From Paracoccaceae bacterium (GTDB lineage: Bacteria; Pseudomonadota; Alphaproteobacteria; Rhodobacterales; Rhodobacteraceae), in assembly GCA_002709405.1 (NCBI GenBank), contig PAQV01000023.1, positions 16,733 through 58,697 on the forward strand: a stretch of DNA of 41,965 bases. Direction: 5' to 3'. This document shows, piece after piece, positions 25,344 through 34,492 of this stretch; positions within the stretch are counted from its first letter, which is position 1, and every line of letters begins with the position of its first letter. A program made the position numbers and the translations under genes. Under the pieces are notes generated by a model, which did no database searches, had not been told where the DNA came from, and saw only the letters and a list, made by a program, of their open reading frames with translations.

Positions 25344-26054
25344 ATGAGCAGGACTGTCATCCTCCATTACCACCTGTTCAAGAACGCCGGGACGTCGCTT
25401 GACCAGGTGCTCAAGCGCAATTTCGGACCGAAGTGGGTGACCCGGGAATTCCCGATGACCACCGACGACAACACCGACCAGGTGACCGAGTGGATCCGCT
25501 CGGAACCCGAGGCCGTGGCCTTTTCGACCCATACCGCCCTTGGCCCGATCCCCGAGATCGAGGGCGTGAAGATCATCACCGTGATGCTGCTGCGCGACCC
25601 GCTCGCGCGGATCCGCTCGGCCTACCGGTTCGAGCGCAAGCAGGACGCCGAAACCTGGGGCGCGGAACTGGCCAAGCAATACGACCTGGAGGGCTATGTC
25701 CGGGCCCGGCTGCAACGGCCCAAGGACCGCCAGTGCCGCAACTTCCAGACCCACCGGCTGGCCACGCTGGCCCCCGGCGACGGGACGGAACTGGACCGCG
25801 CCCTGGAGGGCCTGCGCCGGCTGAGCGTCGTCGGGCTGGTCGAGGGCTTCGACGACACCCTGTCGCGCCTGGCCGACCTGATCCGGCCGGCCTATCCCGA
25901 TTTCACCTGGGCCAGCGTGCGGGCCAACACCACCTCGGGCGACCGCAAGGAGCGGAGCGAACAGGACCGCATCGTCGATGCGCTGCTGCTTGGCCACAAC
26001 CGGGACGATCTCGACGTGCTGCGCGCCGCCACGGAGCTGACCACCAAGGTCTGA
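25344..26054 (+). CDS. Sulfotransferase family 2 protein
   Basis: Third predicted PAPS-dependent sulfotransferase, 236 residues. FKNAGTS at residues 12-18 is the 5'-phosphosulfate loop after the strand VILHYHL, and LRDPLARIRSAYRF at about 83-96 is the 3'-phosphate motif. VGLVEGFDDTLSRL toward the C-terminus is a common family segment. Only a weak purine-rich stretch precedes the ATG. It runs in the same direction as the next sulfotransferase, 160 bases downstream, and both are divergent from the membrane-protein operon. Confidence 0.87.
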   Translation: MSRTVILHYHLFKNAGTSLDQVLKRNFGPKWVTREFPMTTDDNTDQVTEWIRSEPEAVAFSTHTALGPIPEIEGVKIITVMLLRDPLARIRSAYRFERKQDAETWGAELAKQYDLEGYVRARLQRPKDRQCRNFQTHRLATLAPGDGTELDRALEGLRRLSVVGLVEGFDDTLSRLADLIRPAYPDFTWASVRANTTSGDRKERSEQDRIVDALLLGHNRDDLDVLRAATELTTKV

Positions 26055-26100
26055 CCCGGATGGGCCGGCGCGGGGCTGACAAGAAGGGACTGGCGGGGGA
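26051..26100 (+). repeat. Decayed 25-bp duplication with stops in three frames
   Basis: Two 25-base segments beginning CTGAC match at about 17 of 25 positions and start on the sulfotransferase stop codon. TGA occurs at 26052, 26077 and 26102, one in each frame. The similarity is modest, so this is the least certain of the stop-codon arrays. Confidence 0.5.
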
Positions 26101-26216
26101 CTGACGACGGCCCCGAGGTCCGGCAAGTCGCCCCCCAAAATCATCCTGGGGCCCCAAGGGGCCCCGAGATCCCCACCAAGACCCACCCAAGATCCTACAG
26201 TCCCGAGTACCCAACC

Positions 26217-27212
26217 ATGTCCCGCGAGATCGTCCTGCACATCGGCCGCCACAAGTCCGGCACCTCGTCGCTTCAGCACTTCCTGGGACCGCGGCGGCCC
26301 TATCTTGAACGGCTGGGCATCCTGTACCCCTGGACCGGCTGCGAGAACCGCATCGCCCACCATGCCCTGGCCGATGCCTGCAATCCCAAGCGCACCGACG
26401 ACTCCGCCATCGGGCCGATCATCGACGGGCTGCGGCTGGAAATGGGCCTGCAGCACCACATGGTGCTGCTGTCCAGCGAGGCGTTCCAGAACATCGGCGA
26501 CCTGTCCCGCCTGGCCACGGTGATCGAGGCCCTGGGCATCACGCGGATCCGCGTCATCTGCTACGTGCGCGAACACCTGGATTACGCCATCTCGGGCTAT
26601 CGCCAGATGGTGCACAACCAGAAGCGCTTCATGACCTTCGACACCTATGCCCGGCGCTTCCCCGATCCCGGCGGCTTCATCCGGCGCTGGCAGGACCTGG
26701 GCGAGATGACCCTGAAGTGGTACGACCGCGACAAGCTGAAGGACGGCGACGTGATCGCCGATTTCTGCGAGCTGGCGGGGATCGAACCGGGCGAGATCCC
26801 GCAGGGCGACCGCAACCCCTCGATCGGGGGCAACCTGCTGATCTACAAGCTGGCGACGAACCGGCTGGACATGGATGCGGGGGGCTATGACCTGCTGCGC
26901 ACCCTGGCCAGCGACCATGCCCCGTTCCGCAGCGCCTTCCACGTGTCCGATGCCGCGGCCGAGGACCTGCGGGCCGACAGCGCCTACAATGCGCGGCTGT
27001 TCGGATTGCTGGGCAAGACCGCCCTGAAATCCTGGGCCGGCTCCCCTGCCCTGCCCGACATGGACACGCTGGAAAGCGACCTGAAGACGATCATCAAGGC
27101 CCTGCCCGCCGCCCGCCGGCCGAATGCCAAGGCCCGCGCGGCGCTGATGGCCGAAATGGAAGGGGCCGAGGACTGGCTGCGCCTGGCCGAGCCGGACGAC
27201 ATGCCCGCCTGA
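26217..27212 (+). CDS. Sulfotransferase-like protein
   Basis: Predicted sulfotransferase or P-loop relative of 331 residues. HIGRHKSGTSSLQHFL (HKSGTSS at 12-18) matches the 5'-phosphosulfate loop, and YVREHLDYAISGYRQ at about 116-130 fits the 3'-phosphate motif with Glu in place of the usual Asp. FDTYARRFPDPGGF and WYDRDKLKDGDVIADFCELAGI match the C-terminal part found in sulfotransferases of polysaccharide loci. No clear ribosome site precedes the ATG. The stop codon starts an 11-bp tandem array. It is convergent with the GT61 gene at 27348. Confidence 0.8.
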   Translation: MSREIVLHIGRHKSGTSSLQHFLGPRRPYLERLGILYPWTGCENRIAHHALADACNPKRTDDSAIGPIIDGLRLEMGLQHHMVLLSSEAFQNIGDLSRLATVIEALGITRIRVICYVREHLDYAISGYRQMVHNQKRFMTFDTYARRFPDPGGFIRRWQDLGEMTLKWYDRDKLKDGDVIADFCELAGIEPGEIPQGDRNPSIGGNLLIYKLATNRLDMDAGGYDLLRTLASDHAPFRSAFHVSDAAAEDLRADSAYNARLFGLLGKTALKSWAGSPALPDMDTLESDLKTIIKALPAARRPNAKARAALMAEMEGAEDWLRLAEPDDMPA

Positions 27213-27271
27213 ACAGGGCCTGAAACCCGCCTGAACGGCGTCTGAGCAGCACCTGAAACACGGCTGTTCGG
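27206..27271 (+). repeat. Six-copy 11-bp array starting at a stop codon
   Basis: Six exact-length 11-base units of the type CGCCTGAACAG begin in the last codons of the sulfotransferase. TGA lies at 27210, 27221, 27232, 27243 and 27254, so all three reading frames are closed within 25 bases. The sixth unit has lost the TGA. Confidence 0.92.
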
Positions 27272-27347
27272 GGGCAAGGTCAGGGACAGCGGTCGGGGCC
27301 GGCCTCTGCCGCCCCCGATCATTCAGTCAGATCCATTCAGCCCGGCC

Positions 27348-28598
27348 TTATTCCGCCAGCGCGGCGTCCAGCTGGTCGATCGGCACCACCACGTCGCGCC
27401 GGTTCTGCGAGCCGTCGTGCTTCAGCCCGGCGGCATCGACCACGCCCAGTTCCGGATCGTGGCAGGTGATGGCGTCATAGCGCTGGCCCTGGGCCCCGGC
27501 CATGATCCAGTAGGCCCGCGTCGCACACAACGGCGGCAGAAGCTCGATCACCCGCGCGCCCCGGGGCTGGTAGGACAGGTTGGTCAGCCCCGCCCCGTGC
27601 ACGCCGATCAGCAGGTCCACATGGGCAAACAGCATCAGCTGCTCGCGGGTCGACAGGGTCGCCGGATCGCCCAGGGTCACGTTGCGGGCCTCGAGCAGTT
27701 TGACCACCTCGTCGCGGTTGGTGATGTTGCGCGGCAGGCCCGGCGCCCGGTCCAGCATGTAGCGCCGGGGCGCATCCGGCCCGGCCGGGCCGGCCAGGTC
27801 GTAGATCCGCTGGCGCAGGGTATCCAGCGCGGCCACGTGGGCCGGGCCGCCCATCATGCCGGGGTGGCCCGGCTTGTTGAAGGAATTGGCATAGACCACC
27901 ACGTCCTTCAGCCGCACGGTGCCCCGCTTGGCCTTGGCCGCCAGCGCGGTCATCGGGATGTCGAGGATGCCCAGCACCTCACGCGCATAGGTGAAATCCT
28001 GGAACAGCAGCGCCTCGCGCGGGCCGAATTCCGGGGCGGCCACGGCCACCCGGGGCATCTTGTCGTACAGGAAATGACAGATGTTCGGCTTGACGAAGAG
28101 ATCGTCGATCAGGACCGAGGGCGCCTCGACCGTGCCCATTTCCGGATCCAGGAACGGCTGGGCCCCGAAGAACATCCCGTTGATCAGCCGCTTCTTGCTG
28201 TCGAACAGGTAGAATTCGCGCCGGGCGTCGCGGGTGACGTCGAAGGACAGGTAGACGTCCTCGAACCGGTGCAGGACCATCGCCGGCCGGAAATCGACCG
28301 GCAGGGAGAACATGTAATGGGCCGCCCCCTTGGGCGGCTTGGGCAGCACCACCTGGGCCCGGCTGCTGCGCGACTTGGCCGTCGACGCCGCATCGGGAGA
28401 CACCACGTCGAACCGGTTGACCGGCACGTCATGGGCTTCGAGCAGGTCCATGATCTTGGTCATGTCCTGCACGCCCTTGGTGCGGATCAGCCGGGCCACG
28501 TCGCCCTGGCGCGAGCCGGCGCGGAACCGGGTGGCCAGCAGCTCGACATCCTCGCGGGTGATGTCAGAGGCGGATTTGCGGGTGAACATCTTCATCAT
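27348..28598 (-). CDS. GT61-family (DUF563) glycosyltransferase
   Basis: Second GT61 enzyme, 416 residues. The family's C-terminal signature LLIGVHGAGLTNLSYQPRGARVIELLPP is intact, NICHFLYDKMPRVAV takes the place of the H-W motif, and RNITNRDEVVKLLEARNV precedes the donor region. AGAAGG lies 5 bases before the ATG. Its start is only 16 bases after the stop of the sulfotransferase gene at 28615-29247, so they form one transcript together with manC upstream. The transferred sugar is unknown; GT61 members include xylosyl- and GlcNAc-transferases. Confidence 0.88.
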   Translation of the reverse strand: MMKMFTRKSASDITREDVELLATRFRAGSRQGDVARLIRTKGVQDMTKIMDLLEAHDVPVNRFDVVSPDAASTAKSRSSRAQVVLPKPPKGAAHYMFSLPVDFRPAMVLHRFEDVYLSFDVTRDARREFYLFDSKKRLINGMFFGAQPFLDPEMGTVEAPSVLIDDLFVKPNICHFLYDKMPRVAVAAPEFGPREALLFQDFTYAREVLGILDIPMTALAAKAKRGTVRLKDVVVYANSFNKPGHPGMMGGPAHVAALDTLRQRIYDLAGPAGPDAPRRYMLDRAPGLPRNITNRDEVVKLLEARNVTLGDPATLSTREQLMLFAHVDLLIGVHGAGLTNLSYQPRGARVIELLPPLCATRAYWIMAGAQGQRYDAITCHDPELGVVDAAGLKHDGSQNRRDVVVPIDQLDAALAE

Positions 28599-28614
28599 GT
28601 TGCCTTCTGGCCGG

Positions 28615-29247
28615 TCAGGTCTTGCCGACCGTCTTCCATTTCTCGGCCTTCAGGGGGATCCCGATCAGGTCCGACAGCCGGTCGAAATCGGGGCGCTCGA
28701 TGTCCCAGATGAACAGCTGGTCGCGCCGCTCGCCCGAGAAGAACTCGACCACCTCCAGGTTATGCCGGAACCAGTCGATGCGCCAGCGGTCGAAGACCTC
28801 CTGGTCGGCCTTCACCTTGTAATGGCGGCGGTAGGTGTTGACGTAGCCGCCCTCGCCGTGGCGCGACCGGCTGCGGATCCAGGCCTCGACGTTGCGGGTG
28901 TTCAGGATGAACAGCGCGCCGGGATAGGCCGCGTGGATCTCGCGGAAATAGCGGTAGCCCTCGATCACCGTGTTGCCGCGCACGTATTCCATGTCGGAAA
29001 AGACGGTGACATCGGGCCAGGCTTCCAGCGGCTTGCGGCCCGCTTCGACCGAGGCCTTGATGTCCTGCGCCAGCTCGCCCTTGGCCCAGTCGGCCGTGGT
29101 CAGGTTGTGGCGGTGGAAGAAACGGCTGATCGCGCGGGTGGCGCATTTGTTGAAGCCGATCTGGAAGATCTTGTCATAGGCGATCTTCGGGGCCGGGCCG
29201 GCCGGTTTGCCGGCAGCGGAGGTGGCGGCTTCGGTCTGTGCACTCAT
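28615..29247 (-). CDS. Sulfotransferase family protein
   Basis: Fifth predicted sulfotransferase, 210 residues, of a divergent (Sulfotransfer_4-like) type. FQIGFNKCATRAISRFF (FNKCATRA at 32-39) is the phosphosulfate loop, and ILNTRNVEAWIRSRSRHG (117-126) is the 3'-phosphate motif. WRIDWFRHNLEVVEFFSGERRDQLFIWDI is the usual C-terminal pattern of the group. GGAG lies 7 bases before the ATG. It is downstream of manC after a 299-base gap that holds another repeat, and directly upstream of the GT61 gene. Confidence 0.85.
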   Translation of the reverse strand: MSAQTEAATSAAGKPAGPAPKIAYDKIFQIGFNKCATRAISRFFHRHNLTTADWAKGELAQDIKASVEAGRKPLEAWPDVTVFSDMEYVRGNTVIEGYRYFREIHAAYPGALFILNTRNVEAWIRSRSRHGEGGYVNTYRRHYKVKADQEVFDRWRIDWFRHNLEVVEFFSGERRDQLFIWDIERPDFDRLSDLIGIPLKAEKWKTVGKT

Positions 29248-29546
29248 GCGGGACTCCGGGTCAGGAATTGTCGCCGAAAACGGCGTGGTATCTGGGGTGG
29301 ATCAGGACAGGAGCGCGGCGGTCATACACGGCGCGGCGCGGCGCCGCCGCCCTGCGGTCGATGCGGGCGGCCGGTGTCATGACGTCTGCCGTCGCGCTGT
29401 CCAGGGTGGCATGACTATGGCCATCCATGGCCCGTCCTTCTTGTCGTTGGCCGTCTCGTCGGCCGTCTTGTCGTTGGCCCCTGGGGGCCGGAAACACGCG
29501 GGCCGTGCCGGGGGCATTCCCGGGACGGCCGGGGGCAGGCCGGGGC
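29248..29546. other. Gap between manC and the sulfotransferase
   Basis: About 300 bases without a supported gene. It contains a short repeat at 29431-29476 and GC-rich self-complementary stretches (near 29320-29345 and 29520-29560) that may act as hairpins after manC. Confidence 0.5.
29431..29476. repeat. Degenerate CTTGTCGTTGGCCGT repeat
   Basis: Three units of 12-16 bases with core GTCGTTGGCCGT lie head to tail in the gap downstream of manC. Confidence 0.75.
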
Positions 29547-31007
29547 CTAGCCCCGGGCGCCCTGCCCGCGCGCGTATTTATCCTCGTAGCGGATGATGTC
29601 ATCCTCGCCAAGATAGGACCCGGTCTGCACCTCGATCAGGACCATGTCGATCTTGCCGGGGTTTTCCATCCGGTGGACGGCGCCCAGCGGGATGTAGACC
29701 GACTGGTTTTCCGTCACCAGCTTGACCTGGTCGTCGATCGTCACCTTGGCGGTGCCTTCCACCACGATCCAGTGCTCGGCCCGGTGGTGGTGGCTTTGCA
29801 ACGACAGGCTGGCGCCCGGCTTGACGTGGATGCGCTTGACCTGGAAGCGCTCGCGCAGGATCAGGGTTTCGAAATGGCCCCAGGGCCGGAAGTCGACCGG
29901 CAGGGCGGTGGCCTGGCTGGCCCCCTTGTCCTTGAGCGCGGTCACGGCGGTCTTGACGTCCTGCGCGCGGCTGGCATCGGCCACCAGCACGGCATCGCCC
30001 ATGGCCACGGCGACGATGTTCTCGACCCCCAGGCCGACCAGCTGCAGCCCCGGCGTTTCCGAGCGCAGCAGCGAATTGCGGCAGTCGATCGCGGTCACGT
30101 CGCCCGACACCGCCACGCCGTTTTCGTCCGGGTTGCCCAGTTCCTGCACCGCGGTCCAGCTGCCCAGGTCGGACCAGCCGCCCGAATAGGGCACCACCGA
30201 CAGGTTGTCGGCCCGTTCCATCACGGCGTAATCCAGCGAGATGTCCTCGACCCCGGCCCAGGCGGTGGGGTCAAGCCGCAGGAAGCCCAGGTCGGCCTCG
30301 GCCTTGTCGACGGCGGTGCGCACCGGGGCCAGCAGGGTCGGCGCATGGGCTTCGAAGGCGGCGATGATGTCCTTGGCCGCAAACAGGAAGATGCCCGCGT
30401 TCCACAGGTAGGTGCCGGCGTCCAGCATCGACCGGGCGGTGTCCAGGTCGGGCTTTTCGACGAAGCCCGCCAGCGGCGTGGCCTCGCCCGAGCCGTTCGG
30501 CCGGGCGTCCAGGCGCAGGTAGCCATAGCCGGTTTCGGGCCGGTCCGGGGTGATGCCGAAGGTGACCAGGTGGCCCTTGGTCTTCACCGCTTCCATGCCC
30601 CGGGCGACCGCGTCGCAGAAGGCCTGGCTGTCGGGCACCACGTGGTCCGAGGGTGCCACCAGCATCACCGCCTCGGGATCCCGGGCGGCCAGGTGCAGGG
30701 CGGCGGCCAGCACGGCCGGCGCGGTGTTGCGGCCCTCGGGCTCGATCAGCACCGGGCCGGGGTCGATGCCCACGTCGGTCAGCTGCTCGGTCACGACAAA
30801 GCGGAAATCGGCATTGGTCAGCACTGCGGGGGCGGCAAAGGACAGGGTCGCGGCGCTGTCCTGGCCGGTCAGGCGCAGGGCCGAGGCCTGGAACAGGCTG
30901 GTGTCTCCGGTCAGCCGGGTGAACTGCTTGGGGTAGCTCTTGCGCGACAGGGGCCACAGCCGTGTGCCCGAGCCGCCGCAAAGAATGACCGGTGTGACGA
31001 TATTCAT
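29547..31007 (-). CDS. manC: Mannose-1-phosphate guanylyltransferase / mannose-6-phosphate isomerase
   Basis: Bifunctional ManC/CpsB-type enzyme of 486 residues that makes GDP-mannose from mannose-1-phosphate and supplies mannose-6-phosphate from fructose-6-phosphate. The N-terminal nucleotidyltransferase opens PVILCGGSGTRLWPLSRKSYPKQF. It carries VAPSDHVV and GYLRLD..(N)G motifs and FVEKPD. The C-terminal cupin (RPWGHFETL, HHHRAEHWIVVEGTA, IPLGAVHRMENPG) is the type II phosphomannose isomerase domain. AGGAG lies 10 bases before the ATG. It is divergent from the GT2-GT4 fusion gene. GDP-mannose may feed mannosyl units or GDP-6-deoxyhexoses. Confidence 0.96.
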   Translation of the reverse strand: MNIVTPVILCGGSGTRLWPLSRKSYPKQFTRLTGDTSLFQASALRLTGQDSAATLSFAAPAVLTNADFRFVVTEQLTDVGIDPGPVLIEPEGRNTAPAVLAAALHLAARDPEAVMLVAPSDHVVPDSQAFCDAVARGMEAVKTKGHLVTFGITPDRPETGYGYLRLDARPNGSGEATPLAGFVEKPDLDTARSMLDAGTYLWNAGIFLFAAKDIIAAFEAHAPTLLAPVRTAVDKAEADLGFLRLDPTAWAGVEDISLDYAVMERADNLSVVPYSGGWSDLGSWTAVQELGNPDENGVAVSGDVTAIDCRNSLLRSETPGLQLVGLGVENIVAVAMGDAVLVADASRAQDVKTAVTALKDKGASQATALPVDFRPWGHFETLILRERFQVKRIHVKPGASLSLQSHHHRAEHWIVVEGTAKVTIDDQVKLVTENQSVYIPLGAVHRMENPGKIDMVLIEVQTGSYLGEDDIIRYEDKYARGQGARG

Positions 31008-31276
31008 GGGCTCAAATGTCTCCTGTCCGAAATCCGGGTAGGGGGCGGTGTGCGCCCCGAAGGGTCTCAATGCCATCTGTATCCGCGCTCGCGGCCCCGA
31101 GATCAACCGCCCCGCGTATGCCATGCGCGAAAATGCGGCGATGCAGCGCCGCTTTGCGCATGATGCATTTTAGGGACTCCCAGCCTCTGGTATCTGCGGC
31201 TAAGAAAAGGCATCGCAGCCCCGTCGGCGTCATCTTTTGGCCGGGCCATTTGCGTGTGAAGATAAGGACAAGTGAT
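31008..31276. other. Divergent promoter region of manC and the fusion glycosyltransferase
   Basis: 269 bases without a supported gene. The part at 31150-31215 is AT-richer (TGCATTTTAGGG, TAAGAAAAGG) and is the likeliest place for promoters. I cannot assign boxes. Confidence 0.45.
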
Positions 31277-34200
31277 TTGAACAAGACGATAGATCTCCCC
31301 GACAGTGTGGCGCAGATTGTTGTGTCGAACGGTACCGTTCTGGCCAATGTCACCGAGGACCTCCTGGACAGCGGCCTGGGCCTGGGCATCGGCACCGACC
31401 AGCTGCGTTTCGAACCCGTGGCCGAGGACGACAAGGATCTTCCCGATCTGATGGTCGAGTTCCGCCCCCGGTTCGACCCCGAGGACATGGCCGAGACGCT
31501 GGAACCGGCCGGCATGCCCGTGCAGAAACTGTGCGGCGTCTTCGTCAACAAGATGAAGGACTGGGCGCTGGCCAACCGCAATACCGTGCAGCTGGCCTTC
31601 ATGACCCCCGACCAGCCCTGCGAGATCGCGCTGAAGGCCGGCATGCGCCTGCCCGCCCATACCGCCCCGCTGACCTTCCGCGCGGGCCTGGCCATCCACC
31701 GCGCCGCCGGCCGGCTGATCCTGCGCCTGCACGACCTGAAAAGCGGCAAGACCGACACCCGCAGCTTCGCCTTCGATCCCACCCGGATCGGCGGGGCCGA
31801 GATGAACAAGTATCTCAACGTCGAGCACACGATCCCGGCGACGTCGTCCGAGGTCGAGGTCTCGCTGTCGGTGGCCTTCGATTCCTTCCAGGGCACCGAG
31901 CCGGGCCAGACCGCCTTCTTCTTCATCGCCGACCCCCACATCAGCCGGACGGTGCGCGAAGAGGACCTGGAAGGCGCGCTGATCCTCGAAGGCCCGGGCA
32001 CCGCGGCCGGCACCTACGTCTGGGCCAAGGCCCCGATGCCCGGCTACCTGGCCGGCAATTCGGAAATGACGCTGCTGGACGGCGATGACAGCTATCCCCT
32101 GGTCGCCGGGTCCGGCCGCCGGGTCAACGTGACCGAGGATTACGGCCACACGCTGATCATGACCGCCTCGGAGGCCGGCAATTACCGCTTCCTGATCGAC
32201 GGCCAGTTCGCCTTTACCCAGCACCTGGGCCCCGATCCCGCCCCGGTGCGGATGCCGGCCCAGTTCCTGACCGGCGCCACCCGCTGGCTGGTCGTCACCG
32301 ACCCCGCCGGCACCGAGCAGCTGTACGCCAACACCATCCTGCTGCCGCGCATGCTGACCCCGCATGACGTGCTCAAGACCGAAAGCTCGGCCCCCTTCCC
32401 CGGCCCGCTCTTCGCCGCCGCCAGCCACCGCTATGCCGCCCTGCGCGCCCAGCTGGCCGCCGGCCTCACCGCCGAGGAACAGGCCCAGGTGGCCTATTGC
32501 CTCGACGTGGTCGAGGGCGGGTTCGAGAACGTCAAGCTCAAGCCCCTGGCCTTCCCCGAATACGACACCCCCGACGTGTCGATCGTGATCCCGGCCCACA
32601 ACAAGGTCGAGGTCACCTACCTGGCCCTGGCCTCGCTGCTGCTGGCCCATAACGAGGCCAGCTTCGAGGTCATCGTGGTCGACGACGCCTCGACCGACGA
32701 GACCACCGAGCTGGAAGAGATCGTGTCCGGCATCACGGTGATCCACAACGCCCAGGCCCAGCGGTTCATCCGCGCCTGCAACGCTGGCGCCGCCCAGGCG
32801 CGCGGCAAGTACGTGATGCTGCTGAACAACGACGTCGAGGTCACCAACGGCTTCCTCGACGCGCTGATCGACGCCTTCGACCGGTTCCCCAAGGTGGGGC
32901 TGGTGGGCTCGAAGCTGCTGTATCCCGACGGCCGCCTGCAGGATGCCGGGGGCATCATCTGGGGCACCGGCAACCCGTGGAACTACGGCAACGGCCAGAA
33001 CCCCTGGGATCCGCGCTTCTGCTATGCCCGCCAGGCCGATTACCTGACCGGCGCGGCGATGATGACCACCAAGGAGCTTTGGGACCAGGTCGGCGGCCTG
33101 TCGTCCTACCTTGAACCGATGTATTTCGAGGACACCGATTTCTCGTTCAAGATCCGCGAGGCGGGCTATCGCACCTACTTCGTGCCGTCCTCGATCGTCT
33201 ACCATTTCGAGGGCATGACCTCGGGCACCGACACCTCGTCGGGCTTCAAGCGCTACCAGGAGGTCAACCGGCCCAAGTTCAAGCGCCGCTGGGCCGCCGC
33301 CTATGCCCGGTTCGGCGACCAGGGCGTCAAGCCGGACCTGGAAAAGGACCGCGGCATCACCGGCCGGGTGCTGTTCATCGACTATGCCACCCCGCGCCCC
33401 GACCGCGACGCCGGATCCTACGCGGCGATCCAGGAAATCAAGCTGGTGCAAAGCCTGGGCTACAAGGTCAGCTTCCTGCCCCGCAACCTGGCGCACCTGG
33501 GCAGCTATACCGAGGAGCTGGAAAAGATGGGGGTCGAGATGATCTATGCCCCCTTCTACCTGTCGGTGGACGAATACCTCGACAAGCACGCCAAGGATTT
33601 CGACGCCTTCTTCATCACCCGGTTCTACGTCGCCCGCGACGTGATCGGGCGGCTGCGCCGGCTGGCGCCGCAGACCCGGATCCTGTTCAACAACGCCGAC
33701 CTGCACTTCCTGCGGGAACTGCGCGCGGGCCTGGCCAATGACGATCCCGCCCGGATCGAGGCCGCCCGCCAGACCCGCGAGATCGAGCTGGACGTGATGA
33801 CCCAGGCCGACGTGGTGCTGTCCTACAACGACACCGAACACGCGGTGATCCAGTCCCATACCGACGGGGCGGTGAAGATCGCCAAGTGCCCCTGGGTCGT
33901 GGAAATGCCCGACAGCACCCCCCCGCGCGAAGGCCGGGCCGGGCTGTCCTTCCTGGGCAATTACCACCACCACCCCAACACCGAGGCAGTGATGTGGTTC
34001 GCCCGCCAGGTGATGCCGCTGCTGCAGCCGGGCCATCCGGATCTTGAATTCATCATGTATGGCTCGGCCATGCCGGACGAGGTCAAGGGCCTGGCCAACG
34101 AGCAGATCAAGGCAGAGGGCTTCGTCAAGGAGATCTCGGACGCCTATGACCAGCACCTGATCTTCGTGGCGCCGCTGCTGTCGGGCGCGGGCATCAAGGG

Positions 34201-34477
34201 CAAGGTGCTGGCCGCCCTGGCCCATGGCGTGCCCTGCGTGCTGACGCCGACGGCGGCCGAGGGCATCGGCGTGCGTCACGAGCACGACTGCATGATCGCC
34301 ACCTCGGCGATGGAATGGTGCGACGCGATCGACGCGCTGGTCAACGATCCCGAGCTGTGGCAGCGCATGTCCGACAATGCCCGGGCCTACGTGGGCCACA
34401 CCTTCTCGTTCGAGACCGGGCGCAGCCTGATGCGCACCGCCTTCGAAACGGTGGACCTGTACTCGCCCGAGATCTGA
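31277..34477 (+). CDS. Large bifunctional GT2-GT4 glycosyltransferase
   Basis: A 1066-residue protein joining two catalytic modules. Residues 1-430 are of unknown, beta-rich character (FRAGLAIHRAAGRLIL, ETYGHTLIMTASEAGNYRFL-like strands) and may bind glycan. Residues ~433-690 are a GT2 domain (VSIVIPAHNK, VDDASTDETTE, LLNNDVEV as the DxD-like site, FEDTDFSFKIREAGY). Residues ~695-1066 are a GT-B/GT4 domain (FLGNYHHHPNTEAV, APLLSGAGIKGKVLAALAHGVPCV, GIGV, with Glu in the family position). The TTG at 31277 has AAGGA 8 bases upstream and is the best start; GTG 31256 has no such site. Two sugars may be added in succession. No other gene follows closely. Confidence 0.87.
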   Translation: MNKTIDLPDSVAQIVVSNGTVLANVTEDLLDSGLGLGIGTDQLRFEPVAEDDKDLPDLMVEFRPRFDPEDMAETLEPAGMPVQKLCGVFVNKMKDWALANRNTVQLAFMTPDQPCEIALKAGMRLPAHTAPLTFRAGLAIHRAAGRLILRLHDLKSGKTDTRSFAFDPTRIGGAEMNKYLNVEHTIPATSSEVEVSLSVAFDSFQGTEPGQTAFFFIADPHISRTVREEDLEGALILEGPGTAAGTYVWAKAPMPGYLAGNSEMTLLDGDDSYPLVAGSGRRVNVTEDYGHTLIMTASEAGNYRFLIDGQFAFTQHLGPDPAPVRMPAQFLTGATRWLVVTDPAGTEQLYANTILLPRMLTPHDVLKTESSAPFPGPLFAAASHRYAALRAQLAAGLTAEEQAQVAYCLDVVEGGFENVKLKPLAFPEYDTPDVSIVIPAHNKVEVTYLALASLLLAHNEASFEVIVVDDASTDETTELEEIVSGITVIHNAQAQRFIRACNAGAAQARGKYVMLLNNDVEVTNGFLDALIDAFDRFPKVGLVGSKLLYPDGRLQDAGGIIWGTGNPWNYGNGQNPWDPRFCYARQADYLTGAAMMTTKELWDQVGGLSSYLEPMYFEDTDFSFKIREAGYRTYFVPSSIVYHFEGMTSGTDTSSGFKRYQEVNRPKFKRRWAAAYARFGDQGVKPDLEKDRGITGRVLFIDYATPRPDRDAGSYAAIQEIKLVQSLGYKVSFLPRNLAHLGSYTEELEKMGVEMIYAPFYLSVDEYLDKHAKDFDAFFITRFYVARDVIGRLRRLAPQTRILFNNADLHFLRELRAGLANDDPARIEAARQTREIELDVMTQADVVLSYNDTEHAVIQSHTDGAVKIAKCPWVVEMPDSTPPREGRAGLSFLGNYHHHPNTEAVMWFARQVMPLLQPGHPDLEFIMYGSAMPDEVKGLANEQIKAEGFVKEISDAYDQHLIFVAPLLSGAGIKGKVLAALAHGVPCVLTPTAAEGIGVRHEHDCMIATSAMEWCDAIDALVNDPELWQRMSDNARAYVGHTFSFETGRSLMRTAFETVDLYSPEI

Positions 34478-34492
34478 CGGGGTCTGACGGGG
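34473..34492 (+). repeat. Perfect 10-bp duplication on the stop codon
   Basis: TCTGACGGGG occurs twice in a row, the first copy containing the stop of the fusion gene. TGA at 34475 and 34485 falls in two different frames. Confidence 0.85.
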
